Notes: generated by a model not told the origin, from the sequence alone. A stretch of 64,000 bases of DNA from Nocardioides sp. (GCF_030149505.1 NZ_JASBRN010000079.1:1-64000), one strand, 5' to 3'. Positions 8,342-15,913 are shown, counted from the stretch's first letter. Translations and numbers: made by a program.

Positions 8342-8781
8342 TGGTCGGCCTCCTCGCCCAGCTCGATCACAGGCTTCCAGCGGTAGATCAGCTGCTCGCT
8401 CGCGTGCTCGGGCTCGACCACGAGCTCGACCTCCTGGCCGACACGCAGGTCGCCCGTGCCGTAGCCCTGCGCGACCTGGCCGACGACCACCATGCCCTCG
8501 GGCAGCTCGACGGCCGCCAGCGCGAACGGCACGAACGGCTCGGGCGCCTGGTAGGGCGGCGGCGGCTGGTACTGCGCGTCGGTGTAGGACCACACCGTCC
8601 CGCGCCGGCTCAGCGGCACCTGCTCGAAGGTCTCGGAGTCGCACCCGGGGTTGCGGCAGAAGCCCGCAGCCGCGGCGGTCGGCGGGAAGTAGGTCGTGGC
8701 GCACCCCGTGCACCGCTCCCCCAGCAGCGTCGGGGCGTCCCCGACGGTGAACCATCCCTCGATGGCCGGTGTGGCAGTCAT
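8338..8781 (-). CDS. Zn-ribbon/OB-fold DUF35 protein, partner of the thiolase
   Basis: A 147-residue protein with an N-terminal rubredoxin-like zinc ribbon (C24, C27, C42, C47; spacing C-x2-C-x14-C-x4-C), then an OB-fold (about 55-140). DUF35 proteins such as ChsH2 bind acyl-CoA and form complexes with Ltp-type thiolases or MaoC hydratases. Immediate overlap with the thiolase gene suggests a stoichiometric complex. ATG 8781 has GGAGG close upstream. An operator-like palindrome lies 20 nt before the start, so this is the first gene of a two-gene operon. Confidence 0.87.
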   Translation of the reverse strand: MTATPAIEGWFTVGDAPTLLGERCTGCATTYFPPTAAAAGFCRNPGCDSETFEQVPLSRRGTVWSYTDAQYQPPPPYQAPEPFVPFALAAVELPEGMVVVGQVAQGYGTGDLRVGQEVELVVEPEHASEQLIYRWKPVIELGEEADQ

Positions 8782-8800
8782 GCGCCCTCCAGGCGAGAAC

Positions 8801-8814
8801 TAGAACGTGTTCTC
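8801..8814. promoter_or_regulatory. KstR-like TetR-family operator
   Basis: TAGAACGTGTTCTC contains the palindrome AGAACGTGTTCT. It matches the KstR consensus TnnAACnnGTTnnA except at the last base. KstR represses cholesterol-catabolic genes in mycobacteria and rhodococci. It lies 20-33 nt upstream of the DUF35 start, where bound protein would block transcription. No kstR gene is present in the window. Confidence 0.6.
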
Positions 8815-8851
8815 ACTCTAGCCCTGATCGCCGGTCACGGTGCGAGGCGGC

Positions 8852-9033
8852 CGGCGGTCGAGCAGGCGAGCGCCAGCGAGCCGTCGTCGAGACCCCGCGA
8901 CCTGCCCACACCCCGGCGGTCGAGCAGGCGAGCGCCAGCGAGCCGTCGTCGAGACCCCGCGACCTGCCCACACCCCGGCGGTCGAGCAGGCGAGCGCCAG
9001 CGAGCCGTCGTCGAGACCTCGCGACCTGCCCGA
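8852..9033. repeat. Three tandem 62-bp family A units
   Basis: The unit GGTCGAGCAGGCGAGCGCCAG...GTCGTCGAGACC plus a CCGCGACCTGCCCACA spacer recurs with GGT at 8856, 8918 and 8980, exactly 62 bp apart and with almost no divergence. The near-identity of the copies implies recent amplification. It fills most of the gap between the DUF35 operon and the GIY-YIG gene. Confidence 0.85.
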
Positions 9034-9097
9034 CGAGTTCTCCACAACCAGCGGATCAGTGGGACTACCCACACCCACCGACGGGCAGCACGGGGAC

Positions 9098-9421
9098 ATG
9101 GCGTGGACCTACATCCTCGAGTGCGCGGACGGCTCGTACTACGTCGGCAGCACCACCGACCTCGACCGGCGCATCAGCGAGCACAACCTCGGCGAGGGCG
9201 CGACCTACACCCGACCCGTGCGACGCAGACCCGTCACGTTGGTCTGGTCTGCGCAGTTCGACCGGGTCGACGATGCGTACTACCTGGAGAAGCAGGTGCA
9301 GAACTGGAGCCGGGCCAAGCGTGAGGCGCTCATCGACGGTCGCTTCGCCGACCTGCCCGCGCTGGCGCGGGGCCACTGCCGCCGACCACTCGTGGACGGG
9401 ACTGGCACCAGCGAAGCGTGA
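9098..9421 (+). CDS. GIY-YIG nuclease-domain protein (UPF0213/YhbQ type)
   Basis: A 107-residue single-domain GIY-YIG protein. The first motif appears as TYILECADGSYYVGST (residues 4-19, with YI and YVG), followed by a conserved Arg in DLDRRISEHN and the EKQ segment with the metal-ligand Glu in YYLEKQVQNW. Such small proteins have DNA nuclease or exonuclease activity in some bacteria, but their roles are poorly known. ATG 9098 fits the domain start; upstream in-frame sequence is repeat DNA. The gene sits between a tandem array and a 119-bp inverted family A element, the most repeat-dense place in the window. No partner gene is evident. Confidence 0.85.
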   Translation: MAWTYILECADGSYYVGSTTDLDRRISEHNLGEGATYTRPVRRRPVTLVWSAQFDRVDDAYYLEKQVQNWSRAKREALIDGRFADLPALARGHCRRPLVDGTGTSEA

Positions 9422-9422
9422 T

Positions 9423-9541
9423 GGTCGAGCAGGCGAGCCCCTGGGCGAGCCGTCGTCGAGACCCCGCAACGTGCCTGTGGTCGCCCACCACAGACACCTC
9501 ACCCGGTCTCGACGACGCTCGCTGGCGCTCGCTGCTCGACC
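9423..9541. repeat. Full family A palindrome (REPIN-like, 119 bp)
   Basis: The element starts GGTCGAGCAGGCGAG and ends CGCTCGCTGCTCGACC, with inner arms GTCGTCGAGACC / GGTCTCGACGAC and a core containing TGCCTGTGGTCG (9472-9483) followed by ACCACAG. Architecture and core match 6980-7096 and 38918-39037. It ends 16 bp before the stop of the cystathionine beta-synthase gene and starts just after the GIY-YIG stop, so it might also form the transcript end of both. Confidence 0.8.
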
Positions 9542-9557
9542 AACCAGCGACGGGGGT

Positions 9558-10967
9558 TCAGGCGCGGGCGAGGAAGGCCAGCAGGTCCTGCCGAGTCAGG
9601 ACGCCGACGGGCTTGCCGTCCTCGTGGACGAGCACGGCGTCGGCGTGCTCGAGCAGCCTGACCGCGGAGGTGGCCTCCTCGGAGGAGCCGATGGTGGGCA
9701 GCGGGGCGGACATGTGGTCCTCCACCTTGTCGGTGAGCGAGGCGTGCCCGGCGTAGAGCGCGTCGAGCAGCGCGCGGTCGGAGACCGACCCGGCGACCTC
9801 GGCGGCCACGATCGGGGGCTCGGCGCGCACGACGGGCATCTGCGAGACGCCGTACTCCTGCAGGATCGCCACGGCCTCGGCGATCGTCTCGGCGGGGTGG
9901 GTGTGCACGAGGTCGGGCAGCCGCCCGGACTTGCCGCGCAGGACCTCCCCGACGGTGGTCTCGGTGGTGGTGCCGGTCGGGAAGCCGTACTGCGCGAGCC
10001 AGTCGTCGTTGAAGATCTTCGTGAGGTAGCCGCGGCCGGAGTCGGGCAGCAGCACCACGATGACGGCGTCGGTGCGGCCCTCGGCGGCCAGCTCGTGCGC
10101 CAGCTGCTTCGCGGCGTACGCCGCCATGCCGGACGACCCGCCGACCAGCAGCGCCTCCTCCCGGGCCAGGCGGCGGGTGAAGGAGAACGCGTCGGCGTCG
10201 GAGACCTCGATGACCCGGTCCGCGACGGTGCGGTCGTAGGTGTCGGGCCAGAAGTCCTCGCCCACGCCCTCGACGAGGTAAGGCCGTCCGTCGCCGCCGG
10301 AGTAGACCGAGCCGGCCGGGTCCGCGCCGACCACCTGGATGTCGGGCCCTCCCCTTTCAGCAGCGCGCTCCTTGAGGTACCGCCCGACGCCGGAGATCGT
10401 GCCTCCGGTGCCCATGCCGGTGACGAAGTGGGTGATCCGCCCCTCGGTCTGCTCCCAGATCTCCGGACCGGTGGTCTCGTAGTGGGAGCGCGGGTTGTGC
10501 GGGTGGGAGTACTGGTCGGGCTTCCAGGCGCCCGGCTGCGAGGAGAGCCGGTCGGAGACGTTGTAGTAGGAGTCCGGGTGCTCGGGCGGGACCGCGGTCG
10601 GGCAGACCACGACCTCGGCGCCGTACGCCCTGAGCACGTTGCGCTTGTCCTCGCTCACCTTGTCGGGGCAGACGAAGACGCACTTGTAACCCTTGGCCTG
10701 CGCGACCATCGCCAGCCCGACCCCGGTGTTGCCCGAGGTCGGCTCGACGATCGTGCCGCCGGGCTGCAGTGCGCCCGAGGCCTCCGCGGCCTCGATCATC
10801 CGGGTCGCGATCCGGTCCTTCACCGAGCCGCCGGGGTTGAGGTACTCCACCTTCGCGAGCACCAGCGGCCCGTCCTCGCCCTGCCCGAGCGGGGCGTCCA
10901 GGGTGCGCCCGAGCCGCAGCAGGGGGGTGTGTCCGATGAGGTCCAAAAGGCTGTCGACGTACTGCAC
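9558..10967 (-). CDS. cbs: Cystathionine beta-synthase (PLP enzyme with CBS domain pair)
   Basis: A 469-residue fold-type II PLP enzyme condensing serine (or O-acetylserine) with homocysteine or sulfide. K50 in NPGGSVKDR is the PLP lysine. SGNTG (near 80) contacts substrate, GTGGTISG binds the phosphate of PLP, and GGSSG follows near 275. The C-terminal third (about 340-465) is a Bateman pair of CBS domains ending in GVLTRQDLLAFL, which can bind adenosyl ligands. Some actinobacterial homologues are annotated as cystathionine beta-synthase and may also make cysteine. The start is GTG 10967, preceded by a TAGGTT box at 10979-10974 with a 6-nt gap, consistent with a leaderless transcript. Confidence 0.9.
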   Translation of the reverse strand: MQYVDSLLDLIGHTPLLRLGRTLDAPLGQGEDGPLVLAKVEYLNPGGSVKDRIATRMIEAAEASGALQPGGTIVEPTSGNTGVGLAMVAQAKGYKCVFVCPDKVSEDKRNVLRAYGAEVVVCPTAVPPEHPDSYYNVSDRLSSQPGAWKPDQYSHPHNPRSHYETTGPEIWEQTEGRITHFVTGMGTGGTISGVGRYLKERAAERGGPDIQVVGADPAGSVYSGGDGRPYLVEGVGEDFWPDTYDRTVADRVIEVSDADAFSFTRRLAREEALLVGGSSGMAAYAAKQLAHELAAEGRTDAVIVVLLPDSGRGYLTKIFNDDWLAQYGFPTGTTTETTVGEVLRGKSGRLPDLVHTHPAETIAEAVAILQEYGVSQMPVVRAEPPIVAAEVAGSVSDRALLDALYAGHASLTDKVEDHMSAPLPTIGSSEEATSAVRLLEHADAVLVHEDGKPVGVLTRQDLLAFLARA

Positions 10968-11076
10968 CTGACCAACCTATGCCCACATGCTGGACATGCT
11001 GCAAAGGCGCGAGCAGCCAGCGCGGACCCCCGACGGGGTGTCACGGCCTGGAGGAGCGGTCCTTAGGGTAGGGGCC
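10968..11076. promoter_or_regulatory. Divergent promoter region between cbs and the SGNH hydrolase
   Basis: This 109-bp gap holds two apparent leaderless -10 boxes facing outward. On the minus strand TAGGTT (10979-10974) is 6 nt before GTG 10967. On the plus strand TAGGGT (11064-11069) is 7 nt before ATG 11077. No clear -35 boxes are seen. Confidence 0.5.
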
Positions 11077-12159
11077 ATGGGCAAGGCAGCGGCAGCACGC
11101 AAGCTCGCCTCCGCCGCGGCGTACGGCGGGGGCGGTCTCTCCGTGCTCGGCGCCGGCCTCTACGGCGTGCTCGCCACGGAGGCCCGCTGGGCGCGCAAGA
11201 CCATCGGTCCGATGATCGAGCACCCTCCACCGGACTCGACCGGCTGGTACGGCCGCGGTCGTCCCGGGCCGGCGCTGCGGATCGCCCTGATCGGTGACTC
11301 CAGCGCTGCCGGGTACGGCGTCGAGCGGGTCGAGGACACGCCCGGCGCGATCCTCGGCAGCGCCGTCGCCGAGCACGCCGACCGCCGGGTCTACCTCCGC
11401 GACTTCGCCGTGGTCGGGGCCAAGTCCTCCGACCTCGAGGACCAGATCGACCGGGCCCTGCCGATCAACCCCGACGTGGCGGTCATCCTCATCGGCGCCA
11501 ACGACGTCACGCACCTGCTGACCCCCTCCACCTCCGTGCGGCACCTCGCCGAGGGCGTGCGGCGGCTGCAGGCGGCCGGGGTCGCCGTGGTCGTGGGGAC
11601 CTGCCCCGACCTGGGCACGATCAAGCCGATCGCCCCGCCACTGAAGCAGGTCGCCCGCGCGTGGTCGCGCCGGCTCGCCGCCGCCCAGACCATCGCCGTC
11701 ATCGAGCAGGGCGGCCGCACCGTGTCGCTGGGCTCGATCCTGGGCCCGGAGTTCGCTGCCGCCCCGGCCCTACTCTTCGGACCCGACCAGTTCCACCCCT
11801 CCGCGGCGGGCTACCGCTCGCTGGCCGGGGTCATGGTCCCCTCGGTGCTGGCCGCCGTCGGGGTCATCGAGCCCGACGAGGACTCCCTCGAGTCCCTGCG
11901 CGGCGAGGGCGTGCTGCCCATCAGCGACGCGGCCATCCGCGCCGTCCAGGTGCCCGGCACCGAGCTCGACGGCACCGAGGTCGGCGGCTCCCGCCGCGGC
12001 GTGCGCGGCCTGTGGGTCGAGCTGCGGCACCGCCGCCGCCACCCGGACACCGAGGCCGAGACGCCCGACGAGGTCGACACCGACGCCGCTGACTCCTCAG
12101 CTGCCTCCGACGACGGCCCGCTGGCCGAGGTCGTCGACCTCAAGGTCGCCGAGGGCTGA
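11077..12159 (+). CDS. SGNH/GDSL-family hydrolase, membrane-anchored
   Basis: A 360-residue protein with an N-terminal hydrophobic segment (about 10-35) and an SGNH hydrolase domain. Block I is ALIGDSSAAGYGV with the nucleophile Ser, block III is IGANDVTHL, and block V is DQFHPSAAGY with the catalytic Asp and His. These enzymes hydrolyse ester bonds in lipids or polysaccharide side chains at or outside the membrane; the substrate cannot be predicted. After the domain comes an acidic, low-complexity tail (about 310-360). ATG 11077 is chosen over upstream in-frame starts because of the leaderless box and because the hydrophobic segment follows directly. It is monocistronic, with a terminator at 12391-12423. 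Confidence 0.85.
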   Translation: MGKAAAARKLASAAAYGGGGLSVLGAGLYGVLATEARWARKTIGPMIEHPPPDSTGWYGRGRPGPALRIALIGDSSAAGYGVERVEDTPGAILGSAVAEHADRRVYLRDFAVVGAKSSDLEDQIDRALPINPDVAVILIGANDVTHLLTPSTSVRHLAEGVRRLQAAGVAVVVGTCPDLGTIKPIAPPLKQVARAWSRRLAAAQTIAVIEQGGRTVSLGSILGPEFAAAPALLFGPDQFHPSAAGYRSLAGVMVPSVLAAVGVIEPDEDSLESLRGEGVLPISDAAIRAVQVPGTELDGTEVGGSRRGVRGLWVELRHRRRHPDTEAETPDEVDTDAADSSAASDDGPLAEVVDLKVAEG

Positions 12160-12257
12160 CGAGGACGCCTCGACCGATCTGCGGGACGTGGTCGGGCCCG
12201 TGGCACGACGGGCACCGTGTGGACGCTGCTGCCTGCGCGGGGAAGGTCTGCACCGTT

Positions 12258-12338
12258 TCAGCGGCCGGCCGCTGGAGTTGACGGCCAGCCGCTGGAACGT
12301 CAGCGTCCCGCCGTCAGGTTCCGCGGCCGGCCGCTGAA
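12258..12338. repeat. Short palindromic phrases (GGCCGGCCGCTG) downstream of the SGNH gene
   Basis: CAGCGGCCGGCCGCTG at 12259-12274 is a perfect 16-bp palindrome. It is followed by CGGCCAGCCGCTGGAAC at about 12282-12298 and by GCGGCCGGCCGCTGAA at 12323-12338. The intervening GTCAG/GAAC words recall family C. The region 12160-12569 contains these, the terminator and one family A copy, and no gene. Confidence 0.55.
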
Positions 12339-12390
12339 CCTGCTGCAACGCCGTACGCCGCCACGCCTGGCCGACCGGCCGCGACGACGC

Positions 12391-12423
12391 ACGAAGGCCC
12401 CCGACAGAGCCGGGGGCCTTCGT
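12391..12423. terminator. Rho-independent-type hairpin
   Basis: ACGAAGGCCCCCG (12391-12403), a 7-nt loop and CGGGGGCCTTCGT (12411-12423) form a perfect 13-bp stem. There is no long T tract, as is common in high-GC actinobacteria. It lies between the convergent SGNH and Bax-inhibitor genes and could serve both strands. Confidence 0.8.
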
Positions 12424-12488
12424 GGTTGACGCGCCGACCTTGCGGGGGGACGCGACGTGCTGGGGAGCACCGTCACGGACATCGACCG

Positions 12489-12542
12489 GGTCTCGACACG
12501 CGGGTCACGCCTTCGTTCCTCAGGCGTGCCGCTCGCTCGACC
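12489..12542. repeat. Family A variant, 54 bp
   Basis: The element runs GGTCTCGACACGCGGGTCACG...GCTCGCTCGACC, with inner arms CACGCCTtcgttcctcAGGCGTG. The ends match other family A copies, while the middle differs and resembles the left half of 38918-39037 (GTGACCCGCGTGTCGAGACC). Confidence 0.65.
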
Positions 12543-12569
12543 ACCGTCAGTGAGTCCGCTGGCGCGTCC

Positions 12570-13427
12570 TCACTCCTGGCTGAAGAACGCCATGATGCGC
12601 AGGAGGTTGGTGTAGATCCAGACCAGCGAGACGGTCATCGCGAACGCGGCGGTCCAGGACTCGCGCTCCGGGGCGCCGTAGCGGATGCCCTGCTCGACGA
12701 AGTCGAAGTCCATGATCAGCATGAACACACCGAGCACGAGGCCGGCCACCGCGGTGACCATGCCGAGACCGCTGACGCCGAAGAGGCCGATGTCGGCGTT
12801 GAAGAGGCCCAGCACCAGCTCCATGAGCGAGAGCCCGATCATGCCGAAGACGGCTGCGACGACGAACTTGCGGAACTTGTCGCCGACCTGGATGTTGAGG
12901 ATCTTGTACGCCGCCAGCGTGCCGGCGAACGCCGCGAAGGTGCCGATGACCGCGCCCTGCACGGCGCCGGGGTAGGCGACGTTGAAGAGCATCGAGATCG
13001 CACCCAGGGCGATGCCCTCGAGCGCGGCGAAGGCCAGCACCAGCGGCGGGCTGACGACCTTCTTGAACGAGTTCACCAGCGACAGCACGAAGGCACCGAG
13101 GAAGCCGAAGGTGGCCACGGCGCTGACGGTGCCGAGGGCCGAGCTCGCGGTGTCCTCGTTGATCTCGGGCAGCATCACCCAGGTCGCGAGGGCGGTGACG
13201 ACGACGACACCGAGGGTGATGCCGGTCTTCTGCACCACCGAGTCGATGGTCATGGGGGCGCTGGGCGCCTGCGGGGCAGGGGCGTAGCCCTGCGTGTCAC
13301 CGGGGGCGCCGACGCCCCACTGCGAGGGGTCGGAGCCGTAGCCGGAGTTGCCGTAGGACTGGGTTCCGTGGGCGCCGCTTCCGCTGAACGCCTCGGACCG
13401 GCGGAACACCGGGTTGTTGCTCTGCAT
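12570..13427 (-). CDS. Bax inhibitor-1/YccA-family membrane protein
   Basis: A 285-residue protein with a Gly/Ser/Gln-rich cytoplasmic N-terminus (1-75) followed by seven hydrophobic segments (about 80-280), the topology of the BI-1/TMBIM family. Bacterial members such as BsYetJ are pH-sensitive calcium leak channels; the E. coli homologue YccA modulates FtsH. Late acidic residues in MDFDFVEQGI fit the C-terminal di-aspartyl region of the family. ATG 13427 has AAGGAGAG seven bases upstream. It stands alone, reading away from the tRNA. Physiological role here is unknown. Confidence 0.85.
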   Translation of the reverse strand: MQSNNPVFRRSEAFSGSGAHGTQSYGNSGYGSDPSQWGVGAPGDTQGYAPAPQAPSAPMTIDSVVQKTGITLGVVVVTALATWVMLPEINEDTASSALGTVSAVATFGFLGAFVLSLVNSFKKVVSPPLVLAFAALEGIALGAISMLFNVAYPGAVQGAVIGTFAAFAGTLAAYKILNIQVGDKFRKFVVAAVFGMIGLSLMELVLGLFNADIGLFGVSGLGMVTAVAGLVLGVFMLIMDFDFVEQGIRYGAPERESWTAAFAMTVSLVWIYTNLLRIMAFFSQE

Positions 13428-13636
13428 GGTCTCTCCTTGGAGGCCGTCGGAGGCCGCCGGGCGGCGGCCCACAGGGGATGTACCCACCTTAGGGGGTCCT
13501 GATCGGTACAACGCTCGCCCGGGCGGTGGCGTTCCCGCGGAGCCTGAGGATCCGCTGAGAGCCGCGCCCGGCGTCGTACGCCGTCGGGCGCGGCGCGCCC
13601 GACCAGGCCGGCCCGGCCGGCCCGGTCGACCTCGGG

Positions 13637-13710
13637 TGCCCCCGGCGGGATTCGAACCCGCACCACAGCGCTTTTAAGGCGCCTTCCTCTGCCGGTTGGG
13701 ACACGGGGGC
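13637..13710 (-). tRNA. tRNA with UAA anticodon (Leu-type) but short class I variable loop
   Basis: The 74-nt minus-strand sequence folds as a complete cloverleaf: acceptor GCCCCCG/CGGGGGC, D-arm TCCC...AGGA with G18-G19, anticodon stem GGCGC/GCGCT with loop CTTAAAA (anticodon TAA), 5-nt variable loop GTGGT, and T-arm GCGGG-TTCGAAT-CCCGC. The discriminator is A. CCA is not encoded (ACCC follows). UAA reads the leucine codon UUA, very rare in such genomes. Normal bacterial tRNA-Leu is class II with a long variable arm, so this is atypical; see findings. It could be a divergent decoding tRNA or a tRNA-like RNA. Confidence 0.8.
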
Positions 13711-13801
13711 CCGGTGCAACGACGGACGTCATGCGGCGGGGACGTCCGTCGCCGCGCAGCGTATGACGTCCCGGGACCGTACGCCGCCGGGTGGCTGCCG
13801 C

Positions 13802-14413
13802 TCAGAGGTAGGTCTGGCGCGCGAAGATCGCGTGCGCCCCGGCGACCCGGTCCACGAAGAGCAGTCCCTGGCAGTGGTCGATCTCGTGCTGCAGGCAGCG
13901 GGCCTCGAAGGCGTTCGCGTGCAGCTCGACCTCCTCGCCGGTGCCGGGCAGCTGGCCACGCACGACGATGCGGGAGGCACGCTTCACGTCGCCGGTGAGG
14001 TCCGGGACGCTCATGCACCCCTCGCGGGCCTTCTCGTTGCGGCTGCTCGCGACGACCTCGGCGTTGCAGAGCACGAACGTGCCGTGGTGGTCGCGGGTCT
14101 TGGGATGCTCGGAGACGTCGACGCAGAACACCTGCGCCCCCACGCCCACCTGCGGGGCGGCCAGCCCGACGCAGCCGGGGCTGACCCGCATGGTGGCGAC
14201 CAGGTCGGCGGCCAGCTGGACGGTCTCGGGGCTGGTCGGGTCGACCCGCTCCCCCACCGCCGACAGCACGGCCGCGGGTGCGCGCACGACCTCGAGCACG
14301 CGTCCCTCGACCCCCAGCTCGGTCTCGCTCCAGGCCAGGACGCGCTCGTGGACGCCCCCGGTGCCCGGCTGCTGCCCGCCCTGCTGACCCTGCTGATCGC
14401 TGGGATGGCTCAC
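13802..14413 (-). CDS. def: Peptide deformylase
   Basis: A 203-residue metalloenzyme that removes the formyl group from nascent protein N-termini. All three family motifs are visible: CVGLAAPQVG (motif 1, slightly altered from GxGLAAPQ), EGCMSVP with the metal-binding Cys (motif 2), and QHEIDHCQG with the HExxH metal site (motif 3). The GTG start at 14413 overlaps the ACT-protein stop by 4 bp (GTGA); residues 1-25 are a Gln/Gly-rich extension not needed for the fold, so a later start is possible. It is the last gene of the UDG-ACT-def operon, with all junctions overlapping. Confidence 0.93.
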   Translation of the reverse strand: MSHPSDQQGQQGGQQPGTGGVHERVLAWSETELGVEGRVLEVVRAPAAVLSAVGERVDPTSPETVQLAADLVATMRVSPGCVGLAAPQVGVGAQVFCVDVSEHPKTRDHHGTFVLCNAEVVASSRNEKAREGCMSVPDLTGDVKRASRIVVRGQLPGTGEEVELHANAFEARCLQHEIDHCQGLLFVDRVAGAHAIFARQTYL

Positions 14414-14955
14414 AGCTCGTCGGCCTCGGCCGGGCGCAGCGTGGCGCCGACGCCCAGGTCGGTGGCGGCGGCCCGGATCGCGGCGCCGACCGCGTCGACG
14501 TCGGCGCCGGCGGGCAGGTCGATCTCCGCGACCAGCAGGTAGAGGTCGCCGGCCAGCCGGGTCGTGAGGTCGGTGATGTTGCCGCCCGCCTCGGCCACCT
14601 GGCCGACCACCGCGGACACGATGCCGGGGCGGTCGCCGCCGTGCACGGTCAGCACCCACGAGGTGCCGGCAGCAGCGGCAGCGGGCTCCTGCGGCACCTC
14701 GCGCACGGTCACGGTCAGCGTGCCGTCGTCGGCGAGCGGCGCCAGCGCGGTCTCGATGTCGGCGGCCGGGGCGTCGCCCGCGCACAGCAGCATCATCGCG
14801 AAGTGACCCCGCAGCAGGGTCATCGTGGAGTCCTCGAGGTTCAGGCCGAGACCGGCGAGGCGACCCGTGGCCTCGGCGATGATGCCGGGCCGGTCGTGTC
14901 CGAGGACGGTGACGGCGTGCAGGATGCTGGGGGCCGTGCTGCGAGGACTGTTCAC
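14410..14955 (-). CDS. Two-ACT-domain protein (GcvR-like)
   Basis: A 181-residue protein made of two ACT domains: about 10-85, starting VTVLGHDRPGIIAEATGRL, and about 98-175, starting LTVHGGDRPGIVSAVVGQV. Each has the DRPG turn that binds amino acids. The arrangement resembles the glycine cleavage repressor GcvR and the N-terminal part of SerB2-type proteins, but there is no catalytic domain. It is probably a small-molecule-sensing regulator of unknown target. It overlaps both neighbours by 4 bp (UDG stop with its start, its stop with def). Confidence 0.85.
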   Translation of the reverse strand: MNSPRSTAPSILHAVTVLGHDRPGIIAEATGRLAGLGLNLEDSTMTLLRGHFAMMLLCAGDAPAADIETALAPLADDGTLTVTVREVPQEPAAAAAGTSWVLTVHGGDRPGIVSAVVGQVAEAGGNITDLTTRLAGDLYLLVAEIDLPAGADVDAVGAAIRAAATDLGVGATLRPAEADEL

Positions 14956-15626
14956 CCGGGCATTCTCGCAAGGGCCCGCGCCCGGCCGAGCACCTCGTCC
15001 GTCATCGCCTCCGTCAGCCGCCCGCGGACGGTGTTGTGCGGGCTCGGGTGGTAGCAGCCGAGCAGGGTCCGGACCCGTCCCTCGGCGTCGGCCATCGGGA
15101 CTTCCACACTGTGCCCGAACCGCGGCAGCGGCCGTGGCACGTCCAGCCCCGCACGGTCCAGCGCCGCGAGCGCGGCCGCCCAGCCGAAGGCACCGAGCGT
15201 CACCACCACCTCCACGTGGGGCAGCACCAGCGCCAGCTCCTGGTCCAGCCAGGAGGCGCAGGTGTCGCGCTCGGCCGGGGTCGGCTTGTTGGCGGGCGGG
15301 GCGCAGCGCACCGCCGAGACCAGGCGGACGCCGTCCAGCCGCTGCCCGTCGTCGCGGTGCGTGCTGGTCGGCAGCGCCGCGAGCCCCACCCGGTGCAGGC
15401 TGGCGAAGAGCCAGTCGCCGGACCGGTCGCCGGTGAAGACCCGACCGGTCCGGTTGGCGCCATGTGCCGCTGGCGCGAGGCCCACGACCAGGATGCGCGG
15501 CTCGGGATCACCGAAGCCGGGCACCGGCCGGCCCCAGTAGGTCTGGTCGGCGTACGCCGCTCGCTTCTCGGTCGCGACCTGCTCGCGCCACGCGACCAGC
15601 CGGGGACAGGCGCGGCACTGCGCCAC
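14952..15626 (-). CDS. Uracil-DNA glycosylase, family 5 (UdgB type)
   Basis: A protein of about 224 residues with an iron-sulfur cluster that removes uracil and hypoxanthine from DNA. Cluster cysteines are visible as C4 and C7 (CRACPRLVAW), one in SAVRCAPP and one in RDTCASWL. The catalytic-region motif GLAPAAHGANRTGRVFTG and the HPSPHNTVRGRL motif identify family 5 rather than family 4. GTG 15626 is the only conventional start, yet coding-like sequence continues upstream in frame (…LADALDRLGEQ), so a rarer start codon up to about 60 nt upstream is possible. It heads the UDG-ACT-def operon. Confidence 0.88.
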   Translation of the reverse strand: MAQCRACPRLVAWREQVATEKRAAYADQTYWGRPVPGFGDPEPRILVVGLAPAAHGANRTGRVFTGDRSGDWLFASLHRVGLAALPTSTHRDDGQRLDGVRLVSAVRCAPPANKPTPAERDTCASWLDQELALVLPHVEVVVTLGAFGWAAALAALDRAGLDVPRPLPRFGHSVEVPMADAEGRVRTLLGCYHPSPHNTVRGRLTEAMTDEVLGRARALARMPG

Positions 15627-15664
15627 CTGCTCCCCCAGCCGGTCGAGGGCGTCGGCGAGCTCGG

Positions 15665-15913
15665 TCAGGGAGTCGCCTGCTGCGTGAAGCCGCCGCTCGG
15701 CACGGCGCTCTGCACCTTCTCCTTGGCCGCATCCATCGCGGCCTCGGCCTGCGTGGTGGCCTGGTCGACGGCCTTGTCCTTCGCCGACTGCACCCGCGGG
15801 TCGCGGGCGACCTTCTGCGCCGTGGCCTTGATCTGCTCGTACCGCTCATGGCCCGCGCGAGCGCCCAGGACGTACCCCACGCCGGCCGCGGCCAGCATCG
15901 TCACCTTGCTCAT
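15665..15913 (-). CDS. Small YtxH-like membrane-associated protein
   Basis: An 82-residue protein with an N-terminal hydrophobic stretch (4-17, MLAAAGVGYVLGARAG) followed by an amphipathic, Lys/Ala-rich helix (20-70). This layout, with the GYVLGARAGRERYEQI-type motif, is common in actinobacterial small proteins loosely grouped with YtxH. Function unknown; possibly membrane-linked stress protein. ATG 15913 has a strong GGAGGAGG site. It reads toward the UDG gene, 38 bp away. Confidence 0.75.
   Translation of the reverse strand: MSKVTMLAAAGVGYVLGARAGHERYEQIKATAQKVARDPRVQSAKDKAVDQATTQAEAAMDAAKEKVQSAVPSGGFTQQATP

Noticed and set aside
8852..9033. CRISPR-like regular array
   Set aside because: The whole 62-bp unit is repeated, with no variable spacers, only three copies, internal palindromes longer than CRISPR repeats, and no cas gene nearby.
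13428..13636. Additional tRNA genes near the UAA tRNA
   Set aside because: No second T-loop TTCGA with pairing arms or acceptor stem was found in the flanks.
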